Shown here piece by piece: positions 12,760 through 24,951 of a stretch of 64,000 bases of DNA. The DNA is taken from contig CM064732.1 of the NCBI GenBank assembly GCA_032717465.1, positions 22,404,191 to 22,468,190 of the forward strand, written 5' to 3'. Both the position numbers and the translations under genes were made by a program. The notes under the pieces are model-generated. The model made no database searches. It saw nothing but the letters and a program-made list of their open reading frames with translations, and was not told the DNA's origin. The DNA comes from Coenobita brevimanus. Its lineage: Eukaryota > Arthropoda > Malacostraca > Decapoda > Coenobitidae. How positions within the stretch are numbered: the first letter of the stretch is position 1; each line of letters opens with the position of its first letter.

Positions 12760-13037
12760 CAGCAGGCCATGTAGGAGGAGGACAGAGTGAAGGGACACAG
12801 CTCCTCTACACTTTTATTAGCCTCGGGTCCAGTGGACCCGAACACCGCACGTGTAATGTAAATGTGTAGGGGGGTGTACAGTGTAAAGTAATTGAAATGT
12901 GTTATTGTATACGTTCTTCACACAGAAGGAGCCAAGGCCAAGGAATCTAAAGTTTAAAAAAAATAAAAATGCATCATTTTCCTTTTGGTAAACATTGGAA
13001 ACGGGTCCCACAGACCCGAACATCACACAAGGGTTAA

Positions 13038-13330
13038 GAATTATAATAAAATGCATAATATGCCTGTCGATGTTGATTATGGAAGTGTTGTTTAGTGTGC
13101 TTAAGTGATGTTCTGTTTCTTCCGTTATGTTCAGTCCGCTTTCTTGTGCTTTGCATGTCATATGTTTGATCACTTAAGTTTAGATTGTATTTTTGTGGTG
13201 ATGATGTTAGAGGTGATCTGCGGGGAGTTTTGGTTCGATCTGCTGAGAGGTGGTGTGCGAAGATGTGGGCGAACAGAATGTGATGTCTGGGGAGGAAGGA
13301 TAGTCGAGTGCTTAGTGTGAATGTTAGCAT
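13038..13330 (-). pseudogene. Probable upstream part of the LINE split by piggyBac
   Basis: A minus-strand open frame of about 98 codons continues to the TTAA at 13034, with the same Thr/His/Asn-rich, G-poor composition as the decayed LINE on the other side. Motifs such as RTKTPRRSPLTSS look like the linker upstream of a reverse-transcriptase domain. The assignment depends on the nested-insertion reading. Confidence 0.4.
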
Positions 13331-14123
13331 ATGAGTTAACTCAATTTCCCTATGAGACTGATAGAGGATTTTCGATCATATAATGCCACCATAGGTGTAG
13401 GTCGGCCACCTATTTTAAACTGTTCTGAACTGTAGTATACTGGGGACAGTCCCCTACACCACGGAAAATATAACTTGGATTTTTTTTCTTATACTGTACA
13501 ACTAGTGCATACGATTCAGCTGGATGGTAAGCAGTGAGACAAACCATCCTCAGTGATGGATCGTACATGAGTGACAGTGACTGAGCAATGCTGTTGTAAT
13601 TTTAAAACCTTCCTTTAGTCCATTCACCAGGGTAGTGCATTGTTTGCCATTGACGTAGCAGGGAGATTATAATTTGTCGCGTGCATCTGTGTTTCTGATT
13701 GTCATATCTGTGTTTCTGATTGCCCGTTTTGGCTATAACTCTGCCTTTCACCTTGACTTATGAACTTCCCTTTTTAAAGTCAACTGAAAATTCCTGAACA
13801 TAGTTCTGTATTAATATCTTAGGTAAAGTGTTAAGGTCACTGGAATAAAAAAAAAAAACGTGGAGTGTTACCCTTGTCCCACTGTCTCATGCCCGTTCTG
13901 AATACTTGATTCTTGCAGAAACTGGATGATTACATTTACCTTAGGAAAAACCCTTTGCAGCAACCGAGGTAAAGAAAAAAAACAAAAACAGCTCCTATGA
14001 AGCCAACGGCATTCCAAGAATCATTAGGAATGAACACTCTGTCAGGTCACCGAGAAAGAGACCAGAATAACCACTACATGAAACTGAATGATCCGACGAC
14101 TGAAAGGACGAAACAGGCAAAGT

Positions 14124-14125
<2 letters not shown>
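13331..14125. other. No recognisable feature
   Basis: No gene, element end or tandem repeat that I can support. Confidence 0.45.

Positions 14126-14166
<41 letters not shown>
14126..14166. repeat. (GA)n microsatellite
   Basis: About 20 GA units. Confidence 0.95.
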
Positions 14167-14170
<4 letters not shown>

Positions 14171-15550
14171 AGTAAATTGAACAAATTATGACATAAAAGA
14201 ATGAGTAAAGAACAACGAAAGGGAGAAGGAAGAAAGGAAAGGAGGGTGGGTAGAAGAAAGCAAAATATGACAATATATTTAACACAAACACCAGATCATT
14301 ACTTCAACTTTCATCGTACCATCACATTCCCTCATTCTCAGGAGTGTCGTCTGATGTATAAATTCTTGCAGTGGTCAGGAAATGTTGTTTGGTTAGGATG
14401 ACTTTACACTCGTGTCACATAACCTTGACAGACTCTTCACTCCAACGAATCCCCTCAAAACTGAATAGAACAGTCCGGCAGTAGGAACGATATAATGATA
14501 ATGGACGTCAGAGTACTAAATACGTTATTGCGGAGGCAAGGCCCAGAAACAAGAAACGCACAAATATATGAAATCTTTTATTCTAATGACTTGTAATATT
14601 TTTACTATATACAGCTACCATATTCTGCCTAGGAGACACTTTTTGAGCTGGAGAGGAGTAGATATGGCCATTATCAATTCGAAAGGTCTCTTCTAAGTAA
14701 AATAGATTAATTCCTAACTAGCAAGAGTAATGTATAAAATACGTCACCAAAAGCAAGGGAGCGAATGGCCTGTGCCTTATCATCCAAACATGAAACCCCG
14801 CTGCTCCAACCCACTTGTTAAATCATCCTCGTTAAATGTGCTGTTTTTTACATACATTAGTTTAAATCAAACTTGGTGGATGAGATGAACATCATCAAAG
14901 AGGCTGACCTATTGTTTTGGAGAACAACTGGTCGAAGGTAACGGTGGCATAGCAAGACCAACTTAAAAATTTTCTACTTTTTGTGAAATTTCCAGATTAA
15001 AACAAGGTGAAAGAGATTCGAGTTTGGGAATCAGTCATAGGTCAAGGTCACAAGGAAAGATCAATGGCCAAGGTCGCTGCGCAAGGTCAGTTGTTATCTG
15101 ATTTCAATCAAAGTTAGCGTCAGGGTTAAGGGTTAGACAAGAATGAAGTATTACATTTTTTAGAGTAATCTGTCAAATGTCAGGGTTACTGTAAACTCAA
15201 ATATTCTAACGTTAGATCAGTTTATGGGTGAGGGAATTACATGCTCTAAATGCTGCTGTATGTATGCTATTATTGCTGCCTCCAGATAATTGTATTCAGC
15301 TTAGAAGAGATTGTTGGGAAGTGGGGGTATTACGTATAAACTTTGCTTATCCTTTCACAATATTATTTCCTTTCACTTGTCTATAATCGTCTGGAAGTAG
15401 TAACAGTGAAGTACAAAGATACCACCGTCTTAAAGAGGTTATACACACACGCACTTGCCGTACCAGGCAATTGTTCCAATCGTCGTCTCTCCCTCTATAC
15501 CTTGAAAGTCACACTATTTCCACTTCCTCCTCTTACCTTGCAACTCGCAT
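14167..15550. other. Non-coding interval with AGGTCA-type motifs
   Basis: No gene seen. Around 15037-15090 there is GGTCAAGGTCACAAGG and CAAGGTCAG, resembling the inverse of the tandem repeat at 38270-38890; this may be a single decayed copy of that repeat. Confidence 0.4.
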
Positions 15551-15553
15551 AAT

Positions 15554-15666
<113 letters not shown>

Positions 15667-16115
15667 CAGTCACATACAGTGTTTTAGTTTGACCATTGGA
15701 CTTATTCTCACTGGTTTTGGAAACAAAAATTAAGACGACATCGTACTGAAGAAGATAATGGGAACAACTTGTAACCTCTTCGCTACGAGATATTTTTCTA
15801 CATAAAATTATATTATCTATCGACAGCAAGAACGCATGTGATTTAATAGTAACAGAAGTATCTGTCTAACAATCAAACTTTCTATCAGTTTATATAACTA
15901 TCTGTCTATTGTCCATCTATTTGTTTATCCGTTCCCAATCGCTGGATTCACTGAGAGATGGCGTCAGCAAAGAAACTTTCTGTCTCTGTCACAACCATTT
16001 TTTCTTCCACACACCACCTTATCTATCCACGTTGTTCTCGGTCTTCCTGTCCTTCTTCCAACCACAGTGGTAAGGAAATTACTAAAGAGAAGTAAGGAAA
16101 ATGTAGAAAATGCGC

Positions 16116-16405
<290 letters not shown>

Positions 16406-16617
16406 AAGGATGTAAGAATGTAGTTTCGAATATATTTCATAAATACATAGATCGAGATCTTTCCTTCCATAAGAATATAATGCTGCATATATGTCTTAGA
16501 CTGATATACAGAATCAGAATTAGAGGGGACCAGCAATGCAGTAAAGACCCTCATTCCTCCGATCCCCTTTTTATCACATTCCTTTCACTCTCGAAATAGA
16601 TGGGGCGAAGACCAATA

Positions 16618-16620
<3 letters not shown>

Positions 16621-16662
<42 letters not shown>
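16621..16662. repeat. (TA)n microsatellite
   Basis: About 20 TA units. Confidence 0.95.
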
Positions 16663-17240
16663 CTTAGGATGAAAATATAAAGATTGTGTTCCTGCATATA
16701 AATAATTTTCCCTGTTGAAGTAATTTCATGCCTCAAAAGGGATATTCTGATGCATTAGTTTGGTTTAAGGAATTTTAATGACTCATCCATTTTCTCTGGA
16801 AATACAATCAGGCATCTAATATTACTTATATAAAAAGAAACATACGGAGAATATAATATTTTTAATTATTGTGCTAAAGTCAAGAAATTATTCGAATAAC
16901 ACATTGTTTGTGTGTGAAATCGGACTCACTGAGGGAGATTTTAGTAACTCAAAACATGAAAGCCTCCTATTCTTTATGACAATAGACCTAGGGTTGCAGC
17001 AAAAGGATAAAATATGTGTAGCTGGAAACCTTGATTCCCATAAGACATTGTCAATATTCACGAGAATATTATTTTAAATGCTGATAATAAAGCTACTGCT
17101 CAAAAACGCAAGAAGTTCATGAAAGGAATGAGAGGTGTGTAAGGCTGTACCATTAGAAAGAAAAATTTCAGTGTTTCGTTCACTTCATTTCCATAATTAA
17201 TGTGCAAAATGCCATTGTTCAGTGTCTGATATGCTACAGT
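16663..17240. other. No recognisable feature
   Basis: A/T-rich sequence with no supported gene. Confidence 0.45.
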
Positions 17241-17242
<2 letters not shown>

Positions 17243-17306
<64 letters not shown>

Positions 17307-17331
17307 CGCGCACACACACACACACACACAC
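17243..17331. repeat. (TG)n-GGGCGCGC-(AC)n inverted microsatellite
   Basis: About 30 TG units, a GC core, then about 10 AC units. The whole tract is alternating purine/pyrimidine and self-complementary around the core. Confidence 0.95.
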
Positions 17332-17555
17332 GCAGGATTGGCCAGTTTCAAATTCATATTGATTGATATATTCTGAAGGGATGTCTTGGCTCCTAATAAC
17401 TGTTCATATTGGTGTCACAATACGCACATACGGCAGGGTTGGTGGAGCATTTTCGTGGAGTTCTTTTATACATCTTTGCAGAGAGATAGACGGAGAGAGC
17501 AAGAGAGGGGTGTCGTTTACATTTCGATGTCCATACATCATTGGCGCTACAAAAA

Positions 17556-18050
17556 TACAGTTTTAATCAGCAGCAAATGGTGGTAACAGTGGTAAGGGTG
17601 TAAGTAGCTGTGATGATGATGGTGGCAGTAGTAGTTGTGATGATGATGATGATGATGATGATGGTTGTGGTAGCTGTGGTGGTGATGGTGGGAGGTCTGA
17701 TGATGATGGTTGTGTTAGCTGTGGTGGTGATGGTGGGAGGTCTGATGATGATGGTGGTGGTGATGGTAGCTCTGATGGTAGTGGTGACGGTGGTGGTGGT
17801 GGAGGTAGTAGCTCTGATGATGATGGTGGTGGTGGTGGTGCCTGTGGTAATGGTGGTGAGGGTATTGATTGTAGCTGTGATGATGGTGGTGGTGGTAACT
17901 GTGATAGTTGCAGTGATGGTGGTGGTGGTATTGGTAGATGTGATGGTGATGGTAGTGGTGGTAGCTGTGGAGGTTGTGGCTGTGGTGATGATAATTGTGA
18001 TAATGATAGTGGTGGTAGTGCTGGTAGATGTTCAGAAACGGCTCTTATCT
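17556..18050 (+). repeat. Left arm of a large inverted repeat (GGT/GAT-rich)
   Basis: Starts with TTTTAATCAGCAG at 17561, continues as a degenerate GATGATGGTGGTGGTAGCTGTG-type tandem array and ends with TTCAGAAACGGCTCTTATCT (18031-18050). Each part is mirrored in reverse complement at 18269-18740. The open frames across it (Met/Val-rich on one strand, Ser/Pro-rich on the other) are repeat translations. Confidence 0.75.
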
Positions 18051-18268
18051 GAGTAAGTGCAAAAATATACATCTTTAACACATTTTGTACACATACAGCT
18101 GACTCCCAGACTGGAGACTGGACTTCTTATAAATGTAGATAAAGAGTTACTTTCCACATGAGTATCGTGGCCCTTTCAGGTCAATCAGCACTAGTCCAAA
18201 TTCGAGCCGTCTCTGAGCCATGCTTCGCTAAGGAGTGAGTAGGTTACGGCCCAATTGGGCTTCCCAAA

Positions 18269-18740
18269 TGAGAGCCGTTTTTGAACAGCTGCCACCATCG
18301 ACACAGCTCCCACCATCTCCATCATCATCATCGCAGCTACCGTCCACACGAGACTATCATCTTCAGTTACTGTACCATCAACACCAACACCATCACCACC
18401 ACAGCTACCACCACCACCACCAACAAAGTTACCACCACCACCATCGCTATTCAGCTACCACCAGTATCATCATCACAGCTACTGCCAATCCAACCGACAC
18501 CACAACTACCACCATCACAACTGCAACCACTACCATCACCACCAAAGCTACAGTGATCACCATCAACATCACAGCTACTACCACCACCATCATAGCAGCT
18601 ACCACCACCACCACCATAACAGCTACCATTATCACAATACCACGACGGCCACCAACACCTCCAGACTTCCACCACACCAGAGCTACCATCACTACCACAA
18701 AAACAACCACCGCCTTTTTTCTGCTGAATAAAATCGTGTT
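18269..18740 (-). repeat. Right arm of the large inverted repeat (CCA/ATC-rich)
   Basis: Starts with TGAGAGCCGTTTTTGAACAG, continues as ACCACCACCATC-type repeats, and ends with CTGCTGAATAAAATCGTG. It is the approximate inverse of 17556-18050, with a 218-bp loop between the arms. Unique sequence at both ends of each arm matches, so this is not just two unrelated simple repeats. Confidence 0.75.
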
Positions 18741-18791
18741 GTTAACATCAATGAAGTAACAGACAACACCTTTAGATTTTCAATCCTTGCC

Positions 18792-18795
<4 letters not shown>

Positions 18796-18823
<28 letters not shown>
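18796..18823. repeat. (CT)n microsatellite
   Basis: About 14 CT units. Confidence 0.9.
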
Positions 18824-18825
18824 TC

Positions 18826-19026
18826 AAAGACATGAAGCTTCATAGAAATCCCTTAGCACTTCTTCCGCAGGTGCGTTCTGGAACACCAATGGGGACAATT
18901 GGTAGGAGTCCAAAACATCCTTTCAGAAATTACCAGTCGACCCCAAATTGAGACTGGCCCATCTGGGGCTGAATTCCAACCGTCCTGCCAAGTTTCATCA
19001 AAACGATTTTTCCAGCTTTGGCTGCA

Positions 19027-19086
<60 letters not shown>

Positions 19087-19097
19087 GATTATGGAAC

Positions 19098-19138
<41 letters not shown>

Positions 19139-19140
19139 TT
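18826..19140. repeat. Unassigned segment ending in (AC)n and (TA)n
   Basis: A block of about 200 bp (18830-19027) runs directly into (AC)n at 19028-19083, then (TA)n at about 19098-19120 and (AC)n again to about 19138. An AC tail directly after a defined body is typical of a retroposon, but I see no second copy in this window. Confidence 0.4.
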
Positions 19141-19570
19141 CTCTTTAAGTATGACTAAAGGGAGGAAAAATATGAGTATCTACCAACTCAGACCATTGTT
19201 AACTTATACTATGTTAAAAGTCACCTCCACATCACCAAAAGCCTTTCAGGTTCAGTAGGTAAGTCTGTTCCAATATATAGAGAGGTGGGATGGGAAGGGA
19301 GTGCTGTGTCTGGCGTGTTTATTAGGAAATGTAAAGATAAGTGCAATGAAGCTTCCAAGTCCTCTGACTTCAAGTTCAAATCCGTTTATTGTACCTCAGC
19401 ATGGCTGTCGTGATGTCCTAGCGCGCTAGATATAAAATTAAAGTTATAATTCTACTTAAATCAGAGAGAAGAATATGTCGACAGCAATTCAAGGTTCAAT
19501 GAAATTAAGGCATGTCACTGGAGACTTTGCAGTGCCACATACTTATCGATTTTTTTTCTTGTATACACCT
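19141..19570. other. No recognisable feature
   Basis: No supported gene or repeat. Confidence 0.4.
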
Positions 19571-19572
19571 TT

Positions 19573-19717
<145 letters not shown>

Positions 19718-19767
19718 GATAATGAATGGAGAATGAAAAACAAAGGAAAAAAAATAAGACCCTGTGC

Positions 19768-21910
19768 CTAAAGGCATCCTCCATTCATAATATACTTATA
19801 ACAATTGGATTTAAAATTGAGAGGATTAAATGTATGTGGGAAGCAACTCCCAGGAAGTGAATTCCAGAGAGTAGTAGTTCTGGGGATAAATGAATTTTGA
19901 TAAGTAGAGGTTCTGCATTGTGGGGGAGAGAGTGTGAGTTCATGGGAGCTCCCAGCTGCCCGAGTATTTCGGGAGAAAATGTGAAGGGGAGGCACAATTG
20001 AAGCCAGTTCGTTAGAGCACTTACGGTAAAAATATCGATAAAATAGTGCTAAAAAGCAACATCTCTACGTACTGATAACGGAGGATGGTCCTGCGTTATG
20101 GCAGGATTATTGATTAATTTAATGGCTTTATTTTGAATTTTGTCCAACTGCCTCAATGCAACCGCTCCACATCCACTCCACAGTGGTGAACAGTATTCGA
20201 TCTGAGAACGCACATGACTTTTGTATACTGTGGCCATCTGCTCGTCAGTGAAGAACTCACGAACTCTGTATATAAGTCCCAGTTTTTTAGAAGCATTTTT
20301 AGCAAGGAATTTAACATACGCTTTCCAGCTTAGGTTGGGGTTTAGAGTAACACTTAGGATATCAATTGTAGTGAATATGGGAATATTGACCTCATTTAAA
20401 ATTATGTGAGAGTCTGAGGGATTCTTTCTATTGGAGAAATTAATGTATTTAGTTTTCTGAGCATTAAATGAGACCAGATTTTTTTGTCCCCATTGATTAA
20501 TTTTAGAAAGGTCCTGGCTCAGAGAAATTGCTGTGTTTATTTGGGAATTTATAATATCAAATTGTGTAAAAGAGGTACTAAATGTGAAAGAATTATGAAG
20601 GGTCGAGTCATCAGCATAAGAGTGTATTGGGTTGTGCGTGACAGATAGGAGGTCATTTATATGTATGAGAAAGAGGGTTGGCACCAAAACTGATCCCTGA
20701 GGTACGCCAGCATTTATGAAATGAAACTGAGAATAAATTCTATCTTCCATGACCTGTATTCTTCTACTATGAAGGTAAGAAGAAATTAGAGGAACCAGTG
20801 ATGCAAGGCCACAGTGTGACATCTTAGACAATAAGGCCTGGTGCCATATTCTGTCAAATGCTTTTGAAATATCAAGTGCTACTGTATATGTTTCACCATG
20901 TTGGTCTATTTGTTTTGTTAATCTGATGGGTAAGAAGGCAAAGAATATCTACCGTTGAACGTTCCTGTCTAAATCCATACTGCCGATCATTGATCAATTT
21001 ATTGATTTCTTGATGCTTGAGTATGTGTTTGTTAATTAGTGTCTCAAAAACTTTACCATGAACGGAAGTTATAGCAATTGGTCTATAGTTTGATGGATCA
21101 GAAGTTGCCCCCTTTTTAGGAACAGGATGGATATTTGCTTCTTTCCAAGGGTCTGGAAAAATTGAGGTACGGATGCATAAGCGGAAAATTTTTGCCAATA
21201 CAAGAGCCAACACTGGGGAGCAATTTTTAAGTACTATTGGAGGAATTTCATCTGGACAAGTGGCTTTGTGTGCTGATAGATTCTCTAATACGGCTTGTAC
21301 GTGTCTGGTGTGAATCATGAAAGGAGGTATTTGAGGGTAATCAAAATCAAGTACAGGGATATTATGATTTTCTGAATTCAGGGTTGAGCTTGTTGAAAAA
21401 ATGTCAACAAGAAGGTTGGCTTTTCTGCGTGGGTCACTTACTAGATTTCCATTGGGGGACTGTAACGGTGGAATGGAAGAGATGTTAGTGAAGTTAGTTT
21501 TGAATGAATTATGGGTTGACCAGAATATTTTGTTATCATTTGGATTGTTTAGTAGTTTGTTAGCTTGTCTATGTAGAAAGTTTGATTTAGAAAGATTGAT
21601 AATAGTTTTGGCATGGTTTCTGATATTTTTTTAGTAGTTAAAGGCTTCTTTGGTTTTGGTCCTTGTATAAGTGTTATAGGCTATTGTTTTATGTTCTGTT
21701 ACTCTAGCACAATTGTGGTCAAACCATTTAGGAGAATTACATCTTTTTTTGTAACTATGATGGGGAATGAATGTTTCCAAGCCGACTTTAATGAAATCCT
21801 GTATGTGGCCCAATGTGGAATTTGCATCATGGGAGAAAAAGGTCTAAGGAACATCCATGAGAAAATTTTGAAGTCCCTCCCAGTCTGCCCTGTCGTAGTG
21901 CCATTTGTCA
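19768..21910 (-). pseudogene. Reverse transcriptase of the jockey-like LINE, frameshifted
   Basis: Continuation of the same polyprotein in changing frames: NSPKWFDHNCAR near 21720, APGPD-like region altered to ATCPDEIPP near 21250, VPKKGATSDPSNYRPIA near 21100, YGFRQERSTVD near 20960, GVPQGSVL near 20700, HSYADDSTLHN near 20610 (catalytic YADD), then RRDVAFLALFYRYF at about 20020-20060 and a conserved C-terminal FIPRTTTLWNSLP near 19870. Frameshifts lie near 21910, 20890 and 20040 at least, with a stop near 21630. The RT would copy the element RNA at the nicked target; this copy cannot make a full protein. Confidence 0.8.
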
Positions 21911-22756
21911 TCACGACAGGTTCGGTGTGGTAGGTGTGAAACTGGTGGCTTGAATCAGACAATGATCCGAGGATCCGAGGGGGGACTTCACTTCAACATT
22001 ATAATTATCTGAATTGGTTGTTAGAAACAAGTCCAATAGGTGGGGATTTTGATCGGGGTTGTCTGGTACACGGGTGGGTTGACTGACTAACTGGGTGAGA
22101 TTAAATGAGTCTGCAAATAGCTCACATTCAAGACCAGAGTCATCAGTTCTGGGTGAATAAGTGAGCCACTCGACATTATGGACATTAAAATCACCCAGAA
22201 TAGTAATTTCTGATGCAGTATTAATGTTGAGGACACTTAGCTGTGAAGACAGAGAGTCAAATAAACTTGGCTCTGAAGGGACATTAGAGGAACGATAAAC
22301 ACAACAGAAATACTTAATTTTACCAAAAGAATTTAATTTGTGTATGGAATAGTCGCAATAAGTACAATTAAATTTAGAAATCTCCTCCAGGGCAATTTCT
22401 GATTTAGCAAGGCAATATACGCCTCCTTTGGGTCCGAAATTTTGAATCAAGATATAATCAGGAAAATTAAATCTAGCTAAATCAGAAGTGGAGCTTACTT
22501 GTGTCTCTGCCAGAAATAACAGATCAGGGGATTCAAACTGGAGGAAATTTTGAACAGAGTTGATGTTGGAGTGAAGTCCCCAAATATCGCAAAAGAAAAT
22601 TTTACTGCACTGACGAGCAGATTTAGGGCGCCGCAACACCGGAGGTGGCACAGTCGCTTGATGACGACCGGGAGGGCCCTGTGCAAATGACCCAGCCCTG
22701 CCAGTGGTGGTCACCCGAGAAACCACCGCACTGATTCCCAGTATAGCAGCAGCCAT
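21911..22756 (-). CDS. AP-type endonuclease domain of the jockey-like LINE
   Basis: An open frame of about 280 codons beginning at an ATG at 22756-22754 (MAAAILGISAVV). The upstream open frame passes through a TTA microsatellite and is not counted. Endonuclease hallmarks in order are an N-like WGLHSNI segment, PDLLFLAETQ, the ILGDFNVHNVEW catalytic block and SPLGSSDHCLI near the end. The domain would nick target DNA to prime reverse transcription. The frame stops at 21911, where the expected continuation goes on in another frame, so a frameshift separates it from the RT. Otherwise the domain looks complete. Confidence 0.8.
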   Translation of the reverse strand: MAAAILGISAVVSRVTTTGRAGSFAQGPPGRHQATVPPPVLRRPKSARQCSKIFFCDIWGLHSNINSVQNFLQFESPDLLFLAETQVSSTSDLARFNFPDYILIQNFGPKGGVYCLAKSEIALEEISKFNCTYCDYSIHKLNSFGKIKYFCCVYRSSNVPSEPSLFDSLSSQLSVLNINTASEITILGDFNVHNVEWLTYSPRTDDSGLECELFADSFNLTQLVSQPTRVPDNPDQNPHLLDLFLTTNSDNYNVEVKSPLGSSDHCLIQATSFTPTTPNLS

Positions 22757-22945
22757 GGTTCTTTTTATGGGGGGGGGGGAGAACAGGGATGTGTTGTGGA
22801 ATGTGTATGATATGTAATGAAAAGATTGGTGTTTTTTTCGAGAGAGGATAGCTGGTTTAAGGTAATGTAATATAATGTGGATGTGTGTGTTGTGTAAAGA
22901 GGGCAGCCTGATGCCCTCTAGTGTGTGAGGCAGAAAGATGTGTAT

Positions 22946-22988
<43 letters not shown>

Positions 22989-22996
22989 TAATAATC
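22946..22996. repeat. (TAA)n tail of the CR1/L2-like LINE
   Basis: About 16 AAT units on the plus strand, equal to an ATT-type tail on the element strand; it also marks the junction with the next LINE. Confidence 0.9.
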
Positions 22997-23143
22997 TGGC
23001 CTTTTGTTTCTCAAAAGCGCCAGTTCTTCCTTTGGGAATTCACTGGCGCTCAGCACCCATACATTATTTTTACAATTACAAGAATTGTGACATTTATTGT
23101 ATATAATACAAGCTACATCATATATACGTGAAAGTGGCAATAA

Positions 23144-24951
23144 TTAAACCCTATAATCATCCGTCAAAGTACCTCTCTCCAGGTCGTAGCATTTTGAAAA
23201 AAGAAAGGCTTTCAGCCGTCTCTTAAAAGGATTCAACATTAGAGAGTTGTCTAATGGACAATGGCAATCTGTTATATAATCTAGGGGCTCTATATGCAAA
23301 AGAATGATCAGAGAAAGATGACTGATGCATGGCTCCTGGCTCATCAAGACACAAGGAATCATCTTCACTGGGTAACATCACACCCGGGCGTGCCGATTGA
23401 AGTTTTAACAATTCAGCAAGATACTTCGGTTCACCAAACTTAAGAACCTTGAATGTAATAAGACAGTTTAAATTCAATTCTAGCCTTTACTGGTAACCAG
23501 TGCAACTCAATCAGAAATGGAGTAGTTGAGGTTCTCGGGAGGATACCAAAGATAAGCCGTGCTGCCCTGTTCAACACAGACTGAACTTTTGTTAGTATAT
23601 TATTTGGAAGACAAACCCACAGTGAATTACAATAATCAATACGAGACAAGACCACTGCATAGACCAATGTTAAGAGGCACCGTCTATTCAGGAATTTTCT
23701 CACAGAGTACAGATTTCTGATATGCAAGTTACACCCTCTTACAACCTGATCAATATGTTCTTTGTAATTTAACTTAGAATTAAAATAAACACCCAGATTT
23801 CGAACAGAAATGACTAGATGAAGCTGTGACACACCAATGTTCAAAGCCAAGGCACTGTCAGTGTCATCATCCTTTCTGTTTCCTCTGATGATGATGATCT
23901 CAGTTTTACCATCATTCAGCTTAAGTTTCCTCTTAGCCATCCACATCTTAATATCAGACATCAGAGATTAAAACTTTGTCTTAGTATCGTTGATATTTGA
24001 CATCTTAACATACAGCTGGGTGTCATCAGCATAAAAATGATAAGACACATCATGGACATCAAGTAGAGATGATAAACTACTTGTGTAGATATTAAATAGA
24101 ATTGGACCCAAAACTGATCCTTGAGGGACTCCAAATAGAAGGGGAGCAGAATCAGAGCTAGCATAATCAACAACCACTCTCTGAGATCTGTCCGACAGAT
24201 ACGACTTAAGGAGCAAAAGGGCACTATCACGAACACCATAAAAATACAGATCGTCCAACAATAGTTTATGATCTACTGTATCAAAAGCTGCAGACAGATC
24301 CAACAGAACTAGGAGAGAGGACATCCCACTACAAGTGTTTGCCCCCAAGTCACTCTGAATCCTTGTTAGTGCAGTTTCAGTTGAATGGTATTTTCTGTAT
24401 GCTGATTGAACAACAGGAACAACTCTGTCGTGTTCCAGTAGTGGTACGAGTTGATCGAGTATGGCTCACTCAATAATCTTGGATAAAAAAGACAAGTTAG
24501 AGACAGGATGATAATATGTCATGCTCTCAACATCAAGGCCAGGTTTCTTAATTAGGGGCCTAAGCAAAGCACGTTTCTCAGACTGCACAAAATTACTCTC
24601 TAAGAAGCATCTATTTATTATGTTGCAGATAAAGTCTGCAGCGTGCTCATACACATCAGGTAGTTGTGACAAGTTACATGGATCGATTGAGCAAAATGTT
24701 TTATTAAGTTCTCTGATATAACATTTGACTTTGTTTACATCCAGTGGATGAAATGTAGAAAGCAAATGATCCCCGGTGCACCGTGGCTGGTAGTCAACTG
24801 AGTACGCTTCACTTGGAGAACTGCTGTCTAAATCACTTCTTATGCGAGATATCTTACTTGTAAAAAATGAAGCAAAATCAGAAGCCGATTGGGTAACAGA
24901 TACAGAAGTTGGTTTAACATTTTCATTCCTCCGACCAACCAAATTGTTCAC
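23144..24951 (-). pseudogene. LINE ORF2 reverse transcriptase and C-terminal domain, broken
   Basis: Continues ORF2 with RT motifs: IKKPGLDVESMTYYHPVSNL near 24500 (PVSNLSFLSK is the typical block), LLDLSAAFDTVDH near 24290, LKSYLSDRSQ near 24190, GVPQGSVLGPILFNIY near 24110, YHFYADDTQLY near 24020 (catalytic YADD-type FYADD box), then YCNSLWVCLP near 23610, ELHWLPVKARIEFK near 23480 and a C-terminal RLYNRLPLSIRQL near 23270. Breaks occur near 24465, 24350, 23965 and 23470. The motif set is that of the CR1/L2 group. Confidence 0.85.

Larger units (their letters stand above)
11029..13037 (-). mobile_element. piggyBac-type transposon with TTAA target duplications
   Basis: TTAA occurs at 11029-11032 and 13034-13037. 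Just inside, the left end reads CCCTTGTGTGGTGTTC (11033-11048) and the right end, reverse-complemented, reads CCCTTGTGTGATGTTC: 15 of 16 identical. Both ends have a subterminal GGGTC..GACCC dyad, and a similar dyad with GAACACCGCAC sits internally at about 12829-12850. The 2-kb interior holds a minus-strand remnant with piggyBac transposase motifs, a tRNA-derived SINE and two AC microsatellites. TTAA specificity, termini and the transposase remnant agree, so the family call is firm. The element has inserted into LINE sequence present on both sides. Confidence 0.9.

Noticed and set aside
17563..18081. Proline/serine-rich and methionine/valine-rich frames resembling structural proteins
   Set aside because: They are translations of the GAT/GGT tandem array that forms one arm of the inverted repeat.
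22940..23140. Upstream extension of the jockey-like endonuclease frame with a poly-Tyr stretch
   Set aside because: The poly-Tyr is the TTA tail of the neighbouring LINE; the protein more likely starts at the ATG at 22756.
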